Source of the DNA: Pseudozobellia sp. WGM2
GTDB taxonomy: Bacteria; Bacteroidota; Bacteroidia; Flavobacteriales; Flavobacteriaceae
Reading direction: 5' to 3'
Assembly (NCBI RefSeq): GCF_017810075.1
Contig: NZ_JADNYK010000003.1
Coordinates: forward strand, 434,001 to 498,000
DNA length: 64,000 nt
Part shown: positions 7,725 through 15,972 of the stretch, one piece after another
Layout: every line of letters starts with the position of its first letter
Numbering within the stretch: position 1 is the first letter of the stretch
Notes under the pieces: model-generated
What the model saw: the letters and a program-made list of their open reading frames with translations, nothing else
Database searches by the model: none
What the model was told of the DNA's origin: nothing
Made by a program: the position numbers and the translations under genes

Positions 7725-10700
7725 ATGAAATTATCTGAAAAATATTATGAGGTTGGAAAACATCGGTCGATTGGATGGCCTTGTTTTAACCTTGAACCTG
7801 CAGCACGTTTGCTCATTTTAACTTTCCTAATTTGCCTTTCTAGCCAAGGTGTCTTTGCACAAGCACAAGAAATAAATGGTACCGTTATGGACGCCGAGGG
7901 AGTCCCATTGCCTGGAGCAAGCATCGTTATCAAAAGCACGACCACCGGCACACAAACCGATTTCGATGGCAATTTCACCATCAATGCCAATGTCGGAGAT
8001 GTATTGGTGTTCAGTTATTTGGGGTTTAATTCGCAAGAAGTGCCTGTTTCCAATAATTCCAGTTACCAGATTGAGCTGGTAGAAAACACTGCAATGCTCG
8101 ATGAAGTAGTCGTGACAGGTTATGGCAGCCAAACTAGAGCCACTTTGACCACTTCGGTATCGAAACTTGATACCAGAATTCTGGAAACCTCCACTAGGTC
8201 CAATGCCGCAACAGCCCTTCAAGGCACCATCGCAGGTTTAAGGGTGACGAACACCACCGGGCAGCCTGGAGCTACACCCCAGATTGTACTACGTGGTGGG
8301 ACCAATTTTGATGGTACAGGCTCTCCTTTGATATTAATCGATGGTATTCCAGGTTCGTTTTACGCCTTGAATTCCGATGACATCGAGTCAATTGAGGTAT
8401 TAAAGGATGCCGCCGCAACCGCTATCTATGGCGCAAGATCGGCCAATGGAGTTATTTTGGTGACCACCAAAACGGGTAAAGTCGGAAAATCTTCAATCAA
8501 CTACAGGTATAAATATAGTATGAACGAGGAACGAAATGACCAAAAGTATCTTCGTGCACCAGATTTTCTGAATTACAATAGACAAGGCCACGCTTATGCA
8601 GAACAGGTTATGGATAACCCCAATTTTATCCGTCAGTTTATAAATGGGGACAATTCTTTTGGAATAGGCGGCAACACTACGAATTCCCCCTTCACCACAC
8701 AATTGCTCACTCCTAGTAATCGATACTTATTAAATCAACCGGGGTGGGGTACTATTCCGGATATTTTGAATCCAAGTCAAGTGATCCTCTTTTTTGACAA
8801 CAGAACCGTTGAAGACCGGATATATCAAGACAGTGAAACAAAGGATCACTACCTCTCTTTTGATGGAGGCAACGAAAAAGGCACTTACTATTTAGGCCTG
8901 GGGCTTTTGGACAATGAAGGCTTAATTCTTGGTTCGGGCTTTAAACGCTATTCAGGTAAGTTTACGGGTTCTTATAAGGTTACCGACAAACTAAAGGTAA
9001 ACTCTAATATTTTATATTCTCATTCCAACCTAAGCTTAAGTCCTTTGGGCGGGGATGACACGGTGTTTAGAAGGTTTCAAGGTCAAGCACCTACTTCAAG
9101 GGATTATGACAATAACCCCGATGGCACGTGGTCTGAGGTATATGCCGTTGGGCAGAATCAAGGTTTTGGCAACCCATTGTATTATCAAGACAAATTTATA
9201 AGAAAAAACTTAGAGCAGCGCCTATCGGCTTCCGTGGGCATTGACTGGAATATACTAGATAACTTGATATTTTCGGTAGATGGCAGTCATTTCACAATCA
9301 ATAATCACAATGAAAGCTTTAATAAGGCCTATAGGGTAGGAAGTACCACTGGTCCTCTACGCACCGCGCGTGAGGCCTCAGTAGGCTTAGATAGAACGTT
9401 AAGAAATCAATTGACGGGTACTTTAAATTATATTAAAAGTGTTGGCAATCATAATTTTAACGCGCTGATCGGTGCTGAATATTTTAAGGATAACTTCTTT
9501 ATGACTGCCGCAGGCACAAGGAATTCGCCAACCGATTTGATCCAAACGCTGAATGCCGGAGCAGAAGCCGATGGTATTCCTTTTAGTTTTGAAACAGAGT
9601 ACGTTATTACCTCTGCTTTTGGTAGATTGTTATATGATTATGACAACCGGTTTTTATTGGGTTTTACCTTTAGAAATGATGGTTCTTCTAGATTAGGAAA
9701 TAATAAGACCGACTTTTTCCCTGGTGCATCCTTCGGTTGGAACGTCCACAATGAAGCATTTTTCCGCAATTCATCAATCAACAAGGTTATCAGTAAGTTG
9801 AAGCCAAGATTAAGTTACGGTGTCAATGGAAATCAAGATGTATTAGGGGGCACCCAAACGATAGGCGGATTCGATGTACCTATCAATTATAGGGTCTTTG
9901 GAGCTTACGGAAGCCAAGGTGTATACAACGGGCAAACCGGTTATGCCAATTCGATACTTCCGACATTGGACCTTCAATGGGAAAAGTCCACTACTTTTAA
10001 TGTTGGTTTGGATATCTCGTTCTTTAATGACAGGCTTACGTTTATCACTGATGTCTACTCAAGGGATATAAAGGATAAACTCGCGGACCTAACACTGCCC
10101 TTTTATACCGGATTTAGCAGTATATTAACAAATAATGGAACCATTAGAAACAAAGGATTCGAACTTCAGGTAAACGGTGATATAATCAGAAATGAAAATA
10201 TAACCTGGAATGTAGGCGCCACTTTTACTTCCAATAAAAATTATGTACTGAAACTTCCTGAAAACGACAATGATTTAAACAGACAGAACGGGACTTTGAT
10301 TTGGAACCCAAACACAGGTCAAGAAGAATGGGTCGGTGGTTTTCAAGAAGGACAGCGATCAGGCAATGATCTTATAGTAGCTTTTGAACAAGACGGTATT
10401 TATGCCAGTCAGGCCGAGGCTGATGCAGATAATTCCATTACCGATGAATTTATGCCTGCGGCAAGCCGTAATCAGCGTTGGGCCGGTGATGTCAAATGGG
10501 TGGACCAAAATAATGATGGTGTTATCAATGGCCTTGATAGAAAAGTGATAGGGCGTACGACACCAGATTTCATTGGAGGTTTAACGACCAACTTAAACTA
10601 TAAAAACTTCAGCTTATTTGTTAAAACGGATTTTGCCACCGGACACTTGGTGTGGAACCATATTAGGGCCAAAGGCTACGGTCAGACACAGGGTAATTTA

Positions 10701-11087
10701 AATCAGCCCATAGAAGTATTGGATTCTTGGACTCCCACCAATGCAAATACGGACTGGCCTCGTATGGTTTTTGTCAATGCGGCGAAAAATGTATGGAGAG
10801 GCAATGAAGGCAATGACTTTAGAGATTCCAATAGCTTACAAAACGCTGGCAACAGTCAATTTTGGGAAAAAGGGGATTATTTGGCCCTAAGGGAAATCAC
10901 CCTGAATTATAATGTACCCGCTGAATATTTTAATGAGGTGATCAAAAACCTGAACATTTATGTAACAGGTACAAATTTGCACTACTTCAAAAGCATGTCC
11001 GGTGATACCCCGGAAATCGGTGGCGTACAATATGGGGCATTCCCCGTTCCTAGAACGTTTACAATCGGACTTAACGTAACATTTTAA
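7725..11087 (+). CDS. SusC/RagA-family TonB-dependent transporter (NanO-like)
   Basis: A 1120-residue outer-membrane transporter. A hydrophobic signal segment lies around residues 28-46, followed by a carboxypeptidase-regulatory beta domain (INGTVMDAEGVPLPGASI onward), a TonB-box/plug start at DEVVVTGYG, and a 22-strand barrel ending in the typical aromatic C-terminus (NVTF). Together with the SusD protein ten bases downstream it forms an energised uptake pair. In Bacteroidota sialic acid loci the corresponding pair (NanO/NanU) imports Neu5Ac or sialo-oligosaccharides, and the same role is inferred here from neighbours. The unusually long N-terminal leader before the signal core leaves some doubt about the exact start. 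Confidence 0.93.
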   Translation: MKLSEKYYEVGKHRSIGWPCFNLEPAARLLILTFLICLSSQGVFAQAQEINGTVMDAEGVPLPGASIVIKSTTTGTQTDFDGNFTINANVGDVLVFSYLGFNSQEVPVSNNSSYQIELVENTAMLDEVVVTGYGSQTRATLTTSVSKLDTRILETSTRSNAATALQGTIAGLRVTNTTGQPGATPQIVLRGGTNFDGTGSPLILIDGIPGSFYALNSDDIESIEVLKDAAATAIYGARSANGVILVTTKTGKVGKSSINYRYKYSMNEERNDQKYLRAPDFLNYNRQGHAYAEQVMDNPNFIRQFINGDNSFGIGGNTTNSPFTTQLLTPSNRYLLNQPGWGTIPDILNPSQVILFFDNRTVEDRIYQDSETKDHYLSFDGGNEKGTYYLGLGLLDNEGLILGSGFKRYSGKFTGSYKVTDKLKVNSNILYSHSNLSLSPLGGDDTVFRRFQGQAPTSRDYDNNPDGTWSEVYAVGQNQGFGNPLYYQDKFIRKNLEQRLSASVGIDWNILDNLIFSVDGSHFTINNHNESFNKAYRVGSTTGPLRTAREASVGLDRTLRNQLTGTLNYIKSVGNHNFNALIGAEYFKDNFFMTAAGTRNSPTDLIQTLNAGAEADGIPFSFETEYVITSAFGRLLYDYDNRFLLGFTFRNDGSSRLGNNKTDFFPGASFGWNVHNEAFFRNSSINKVISKLKPRLSYGVNGNQDVLGGTQTIGGFDVPINYRVFGAYGSQGVYNGQTGYANSILPTLDLQWEKSTTFNVGLDISFFNDRLTFITDVYSRDIKDKLADLTLPFYTGFSSILTNNGTIRNKGFELQVNGDIIRNENITWNVGATFTSNKNYVLKLPENDNDLNRQNGTLIWNPNTGQEEWVGGFQEGQRSGNDLIVAFEQDGIYASQAEADADNSITDEFMPAASRNQRWAGDVKWVDQNNDGVINGLDRKVIGRTTPDFIGGLTTNLNYKNFSLFVKTDFATGHLVWNHIRAKGYGQTQGNLNQPIEVLDSWTPTNANTDWPRMVFVNAAKNVWRGNEGNDFRDSNSLQNAGNSQFWEKGDYLALREITLNYNVPAEYFNEVIKNLNIYVTGTNLHYFKSMSGDTPEIGGVQYGAFPVPRTFTIGLNVTF

Positions 11088-11097
11088 ATTTTAAAAA

Positions 11098-12603
11098 ATG
11101 AAAAAGTATATATATTTAGTACTGGCCGCAATTACTTTTATCGCTTGCGAGAGCGAGCTTGAGCTGTCTAGTCCCAGTGAATTGACGACAGAAGGTTTCT
11201 GGGATACGGAAGAAGGAGTACGGACCGCACATACAGGCTTATATGCCAACTTACGATCATCTGCCGAGGATCTTTGGTTATTGGGTGAAATGAGAAGTGA
11301 CATCTGGGGCGGAAGAACCTATGAATCGGCTTTCAATATTGACCTGATCGAATCCAATATTTCCGTGGCAACCGCGCCATTTGGGGGTTGGGCAGGGCTA
11401 TATACCAGAATTCATCGGGTTAACGATTTCTTGAAAAATACGCCCCAGGTGACCTTTGTCAATGAGGATGATAAAGACCACTTATTGGCACAAGCCTACG
11501 GCTTAAGGGCATTATATTATTATACCTTATTGAAAACATGGGGAGATGTGCCTATAATTTTAGAACCTATTGGCACTATTGACCCCAACAATTTAAGCAA
11601 GCCACGTTCATCGCAACAAGAGGTCATGGATTTGATAAAATCGGACATAGAGGCTTCTTTAGGGGGGTTTGGATCCGATGACAGCTTTTGGGAAGGAAAT
11701 AGAAATTTTTGGTCAAAGGCCGCGACATTGGCCCTGAAGGGTGACGTTTATATTTGGTCTGGCAATTTGCTTGGCGGTGGCGCAAGCGATTTTACTGTGG
11801 CCAAAGCTGCCTTACAACAAATTGGATTGCTAGGGGTAAGTTTGGCCGGTAATATCTCCGATTTATGGGGCGTTGACAATGAAGGGAATACAGAATTCAT
11901 TTTTGCGATACAATATAAGCAAGACGAAGCCTCTAACTTCTACAATAATTTAACTGGTAGAAGTACGGAAATTAATCCTCAATATGACGATAAGGGCAAT
12001 TCAATGAACGATTTTGTGATTGCCGGAGCCAACAGATATGGACAGTCTGAAGAAACCATATTCTTGTTGGATGATAATGAAGACAATCGAAAGGATGCTA
12101 CTTTTATCAGATTGTATATCGATGATAATGGCGGTATAGGATACCCGACATATGTAGAGCCAGCATATTTCGGCTCTGTATTCAACAAGTTCTTAGGTCA
12201 GGTTATTGGCACTGAGAGAATCTTTGAAAACGATGTGCCTGTCTATAGATTTGCAGATGTGTTGTTGCTGTTGGCCGAAGCTAAAAATCTATTGGGTGAA
12301 GATCCCTCTGGAGAAATAAACCAAATTAGGGCAAGAGCTTATGGAGCTAACTTTGTGGCTGCCATTCACGGCTATACCAATGGTTCGCAAATAGAAAACA
12401 CCAACGCCATTCTAGACGAACGTTATAAAGAATTTATTGGCGAGGGAAAAAGATGGTGGGATTTGAGAAGAGCCGGGGACAATTATGTAATCGAGAACAT
12501 CGATTTCCTAAATCCCGGTGATGAATTTAAGCTGTTATTGCCCATTACTACGGATATGATCGGCAGAAACCCATTGTTGGAACAGACGCCCGGTTATGAA
12601 TAA
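11098..12603 (+). CDS. SusD/RagB-family surface lipoprotein (NanU-like)
   Basis: A 501-residue lipoprotein with lipobox FIAC and acylated Cys17. The TPR-rich SusD fold is indicated by the N-terminal LSSPSELTTEGFW-type segment, YGLRALYYYTLLKTWGDVP in the middle, and the C-terminal region with LDERYKEFIGEGKRWWDLRR. It acts as the outer-leaflet glycan-binding lid of the preceding SusC transporter. It lies ten bases after susC and shares its promoter and operator. Binding to sialic acid-containing ligands is inferred from the locus only. Confidence 0.93.
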   Translation: MKKYIYLVLAAITFIACESELELSSPSELTTEGFWDTEEGVRTAHTGLYANLRSSAEDLWLLGEMRSDIWGGRTYESAFNIDLIESNISVATAPFGGWAGLYTRIHRVNDFLKNTPQVTFVNEDDKDHLLAQAYGLRALYYYTLLKTWGDVPIILEPIGTIDPNNLSKPRSSQQEVMDLIKSDIEASLGGFGSDDSFWEGNRNFWSKAATLALKGDVYIWSGNLLGGGASDFTVAKAALQQIGLLGVSLAGNISDLWGVDNEGNTEFIFAIQYKQDEASNFYNNLTGRSTEINPQYDDKGNSMNDFVIAGANRYGQSEETIFLLDDNEDNRKDATFIRLYIDDNGGIGYPTYVEPAYFGSVFNKFLGQVIGTERIFENDVPVYRFADVLLLLAEAKNLLGEDPSGEINQIRARAYGANFVAAIHGYTNGSQIENTNAILDERYKEFIGEGKRWWDLRRAGDNYVIENIDFLNPGDEFKLLLPITTDMIGRNPLLEQTPGYE

Positions 12604-12633
12604 AGAGTAGTTGTTTGAGTTTGTTGATTAACG

Positions 12634-12667
12634 AAAAAGGTTCTGGTTATACATCAGGGCCTTTTTT
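12634..12667. terminator. Bidirectional terminator between susD and the GntR gene
   Basis: AAAAAGG...CTG (from 12634) pairs imperfectly with CAG...CCTTTTTT (to 12667) around a short AT-rich loop. A-run and T-run flank the stem, so it can serve the two convergent transcripts. The loop includes TTATACAT, a sequence shared with the nan operators, probably by chance. Confidence 0.6.
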
Positions 12668-13406
12668 ACTTACTATTGCTCTTAAAGGCGTGATCGAAAT
12701 GAGGCTCTAAATGCCTTCGCATCGCATTACGAAAAGTTTCGGGCGTACCTACTTTTAGGTTTTCAAACAACATGCGATGCGAAATGAACTTACCGCCTGA
12801 AAAATGATAACCGTCGAGATCGGTGTTTTTGGTTTCTTTCAAATACACATAGTCAAAAACGGGTAGCAATAGGTTCTGAAATTTTTGCAAGGTACTGTTG
12901 TTCGACATTTGGTATAGCTTTCCATGAAAAGCTATCTCCTTGTCCAACGTAAAACGAATTTTACCGGTATCCGTGGCCTCCTCGGCCGCTACTATTTCCT
13001 CTAGCTCGTCCATATCTTTTTGTGTTCTGTTCTCAAAAAGAAAATCGGCCATGCCCATTTCAAGTATCAGCCGCAATTCGAACAGCTGCTTCAGGGTGTC
13101 TTCGCCTAACAGCGTAGGGTCCATTATCCGTTCGAAATTATTGATGATATCCGGCTGCTTTAATATCATCCCCCGGTGTTTCTTCGATTCCACTAATCCC
13201 AGGGTCCTTAGGCGAAGTAATGCTTCACGAACCACCGTTCTACTAACCCCCAACGATTCTGCAAAGTCCAACTCCTTGGGAATAGCATCACCAGGTTTTA
13301 AATTATTTTCCTTAAAAAAGGCCAATAAACGTACCTCCACCTTATCCACAAGAGATCCGGTATCCACGGGCTTCATATTCTTTAATTGCTTCGTCATTGG
13401 TGTCAT
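12666..13406 (-). CDS. FCD-family GntR transcriptional regulator of the sialic acid locus
   Basis: A 246-residue regulator. The winged HTH at about residues 18-85 contains PKELDFAESLGVSRTVVREALLRLRTLGLVESKKHRG. The C-terminal FCD ligand-binding domain (about 100-235) keeps candidate metal or ligand residues in DKEIAFHGKLY, SHRMLFE and RHLEPH. FCD GntR proteins such as E. coli NanR sense sugar acids, so Neu5Ac or a derivative is the likely effector (inference). It is divergent from the epimerase operon across 177 bases holding one full TATGTNNNACATA operator and two TTATACAT half-site copies (13508, 13525), suggesting autoregulation. The start is ATG at 13406; 13397 is also possible. Confidence 0.88.
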   Translation of the reverse strand: MTPMTKQLKNMKPVDTGSLVDKVEVRLLAFFKENNLKPGDAIPKELDFAESLGVSRTVVREALLRLRTLGLVESKKHRGMILKQPDIINNFERIMDPTLLGEDTLKQLFELRLILEMGMADFLFENRTQKDMDELEEIVAAEEATDTGKIRFTLDKEIAFHGKLYQMSNNSTLQKFQNLLLPVFDYVYLKETKNTDLDGYHFSGGKFISHRMLFENLKVGTPETFRNAMRRHLEPHFDHAFKSNSK

Positions 13407-13555
13407 GGATTATGCCAGCAATTATTGCTAGTGCAGATTCAAAAATTAGGTTGATAATTCGGTAAAAATAGGGATTGTTATTTTCTTTTATCTAGGCTTA
13501 TTGCCATTTATACATATATTCCCTTTATACATTACGAAGTTAAGGAAAATTTACC

Positions 13556-13579
13556 TAGCTTTGTATTATGTTATACATA
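13556..13579 (+). promoter_or_regulatory. Promoter -7 and operator of the epimerase operon
   Basis: TAGCTTTG (13556-13563) fits TAnnTTTG exactly. TATGT-TAT-ACATA (13567-13579) follows after three bases, and the ATG lies five bases beyond. The 15-base core ATTATGTTATACATA is the exact reverse complement of the susC site. Extra TTATACAT copies at 13508-13516 and 13525-13532 may be secondary half-sites. Confidence 0.72.
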
Positions 13580-13583
13580 TAAA

Positions 13584-14744
13584 ATGAAGTTTAGCCAATT
13601 ATACCTAGAAACATTGTTGAATGACATACTCCCCTTTTGGGAGAGATGTTCCTTGGATACTCAATATGGAGGATATTTCAACTGTTTAGACCGACATGGA
13701 AAGGTCTACGACACCGACAAGTTCATCTGGCTCCAGGCCAGACAAGTTTGGATGTTCTCCAAATTGTACAATCAGGTCGAGCAGCGGCCTACATGGTTAA
13801 AAATCGCCAGATCAGGGGCCGATTTTCTTAGGAAGAACGGAATGGACGCTAATGGGAATTTCTATTTTTCCCTGACCAGAGAAGGTAAACCTTTGGTGCA
13901 ACCCTATAATATTTTCTCTGATTGTTTTGCGGCTATGGCCTTTAGTGAATACGGCAAGGCTTCAGAAGATGAAGAGTTCAAGTTGCTGGCTAAAAATACA
14001 TACTTCAACATTTTAAAAAGGAAGGACATTCCTAAAGGGATTTATGAAAAAAGTACCGGAGTAAGAAAACTCAAAAGTTTTGCATTGCCCATGATCCTCT
14101 CCAACTTGGTATTGGAGCTAGAGCATGTTCTAAAGACCGAAGAAGTCAAAAAAACTATCGATATAAGTGTGCACGAGGTTATGGAGATCTTTCTCCAAAA
14201 AGATTCCGGACTCATCTATGAAAATGTGCAGTTGAATGGTTCGCTGCATGATAGTTTTGAAGGGAGGCTTCTCAATCCCGGTCACGGCATTGAAGCCATG
14301 TGGTTCATGATCGATATCGGAGTACGCAGGAATAATCTTGCTCTGATCCAAAAAGCCACGGATACCATAATAAACATTCTGGAACATAGTTGGGACAACG
14401 AGTTTGGCGGTATTTTCTATTTTATGGATGCAAAGGGCCATCCAACGCAGCAACTGGAATGGGACCAAAAATTATGGTGGGTGCATTTGGAAACCCTGGT
14501 AGCCTTGGCCAAGGCTTACGAACATACCAAAAACGCAAAAATATGGGAATGGTACCAAAGAGTACACGACTATACCTGGACTCGTTTTCCGGATCCTGAA
14601 AATGGGGAATGGTTTGGGTATCTCAACCGACAAGGGCAACCTTTATTGACCTTAAAGGGCGGGAAATGGAAAGGCTGTTTCCATGTTCCAAGAGCGATGT
14701 ATCAATGCTATAGATCCTTTGAAAAAATCGAAACTGAACAATAA
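13584..14744 (+). CDS. AGE-family N-acylglucosamine 2-epimerase (ManNAc to GlcNAc)
   Basis: A 386-residue (alpha/alpha)6-barrel epimerase of the RnBP/AGE family. Family signatures include [11 protein letters not shown] near the N-terminus and two catalytic histidines, His234 in NPGHGIEA and His367 in FHVPRAMYQ. It converts the ManNAc released by NanA to GlcNAc, the route known from Bacteroides fragilis, rather than the phosphorylated-intermediate route of E. coli. It is the first gene of a probable operon with the sialidase (11-base gap), transporter fusion and hexosaminidase, and starts five bases after an operator palindrome. The other AGE activity, cellobiose 2-epimerase, is unlikely in this context. 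Confidence 0.9.
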   Translation: MKFSQLYLETLLNDILPFWERCSLDTQYGGYFNCLDRHGKVYDTDKFIWLQARQVWMFSKLYNQVEQRPTWLKIARSGADFLRKNGMDANGNFYFSLTREGKPLVQPYNIFSDCFAAMAFSEYGKASEDEEFKLLAKNTYFNILKRKDIPKGIYEKSTGVRKLKSFALPMILSNLVLELEHVLKTEEVKKTIDISVHEVMEIFLQKDSGLIYENVQLNGSLHDSFEGRLLNPGHGIEAMWFMIDIGVRRNNLALIQKATDTIINILEHSWDNEFGGIFYFMDAKGHPTQQLEWDQKLWWVHLETLVALAKAYEHTKNAKIWEWYQRVHDYTWTRFPDPENGEWFGYLNRQGQPLLTLKGGKWKGCFHVPRAMYQCYRSFEKIETEQ

Positions 14745-14755
14745 AATCCAAAAAA

Positions 14756-15877
14756 ATGAAAAAACAAGCACTATATATCCTATTTGTTCTTACCGCCTTT
14801 TCCTTAAAGGCCCAAGACAAAACACCTGCAATGGCCGAAGGATTAAAAACACATCAGGATCTATTTAATACCTCTATGAATGATTCGGTTTCATGCTATC
14901 GTATACCCGCGCTCATTACGGCGCCCAACGGAGACCTTATTGCCGCTATTGATGAAAGGATACCTTCGTGTAACGACCTTAGGGGCAGTGACGACATCAA
15001 CATCGTTATTCGCCGAAGCAGCAATAATGGAAAGACTTGGGGACCGATAGAGACAGTAATGGATTTTCCATTGGGTAAGTCAGCTTCGGATCCTTCTATG
15101 ATCGTTGATGAAATGACCAAAGAGATTTTCTTGTTCTACAATTTCATGAACTTAAATACCGAAAAAGACATCTATTATTTACATGTCATGAAAAGTTCCG
15201 ATAATGGAAAAACATGGAGCGAACCGGAAGATATTACTTCGCAAATTGCCAAACCGGAATGGCATAAAGATTTTAAATTTATTACATCTGGCAGGGGAAT
15301 TCAAACTAGGTCCGGAAAACTATTGCACACTATGGTCAACCTAAATAGTGGACTTCATTTGTTCGGGAGTGACGATCATGGCAAAACCTGGTATTTTCTA
15401 AATACTCCCATTCAACCAGCCGATGAATCAAAGGTTATTGAACTTGCAGATGGCACCTTAATGATCAATGCCCGTGTCAATAAAAAAGGAATGCGTTATG
15501 TGCATACTTCAAAGGATGATGGAAAGACATGGCGAACCAAACCGGCACCAGAATTAATAGACCCAGGTTGCAATGCAAGTATTGTGCGTTATACCTCGAT
15601 AGAAGATGGCTACAAAAAAAACCGACTCTTGTTTTCCAATGCTAAAAGCAAACAAGGCCGTACGAATTTGACGGTTCGGGTAAGCTATGACGAGGGGCAA
15701 ACTTGGACGGACGGCAAAACCATTTATGAAGGTCCATCTGCCTATTCTTCACTAACCGTCTTGAAAAATGGGGATATCGGCGTGTTTTTTGAAAAAGACG
15801 AGTACACCAAAAATGTGTATGCCCAATTTTCTTTAGAATGGTTGACGGATAAAAAGGACAAATACAAAAAACCCTAA
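14756..15877 (+). CDS. nanH: Exo-alpha-sialidase, GH33
   Basis: A 373-residue secreted or periplasmic neuraminidase releasing terminal sialic acid. A signal peptide ends near LKAQ (about residue 20). The YRIP motif (48-51) supplies the first triad arginine; Arg240 and Arg302 are the likely other two. Asp72 in the IDER segment is a candidate acid/base, Tyr330 the nucleophile, and Glu225 or Glu229 its partner. Five Asp-box repeats (S-x-x-x-G-x-T-W type) occur at about 88, 147, 205, 252 and 310. Small single-domain length with no carbohydrate-binding module. It follows the epimerase by 11 bases. Confidence 0.93.
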   Translation: MKKQALYILFVLTAFSLKAQDKTPAMAEGLKTHQDLFNTSMNDSVSCYRIPALITAPNGDLIAAIDERIPSCNDLRGSDDINIVIRRSSNNGKTWGPIETVMDFPLGKSASDPSMIVDEMTKEIFLFYNFMNLNTEKDIYYLHVMKSSDNGKTWSEPEDITSQIAKPEWHKDFKFITSGRGIQTRSGKLLHTMVNLNSGLHLFGSDDHGKTWYFLNTPIQPADESKVIELADGTLMINARVNKKGMRYVHTSKDDGKTWRTKPAPELIDPGCNASIVRYTSIEDGYKKNRLLFSNAKSKQGRTNLTVRVSYDEGQTWTDGKTIYEGPSAYSSLTVLKNGDIGVFFEKDEYTKNVYAQFSLEWLTDKKDKYKKP

Positions 15878-15972
15878 AAAAAGAAATTGTAATTACCGAT
15901 ACTATTTTAGCTTATGACATAAAGAATTTACATTGATGTTTTATATTCAAAAAGAGCGGGACACCAACATAC

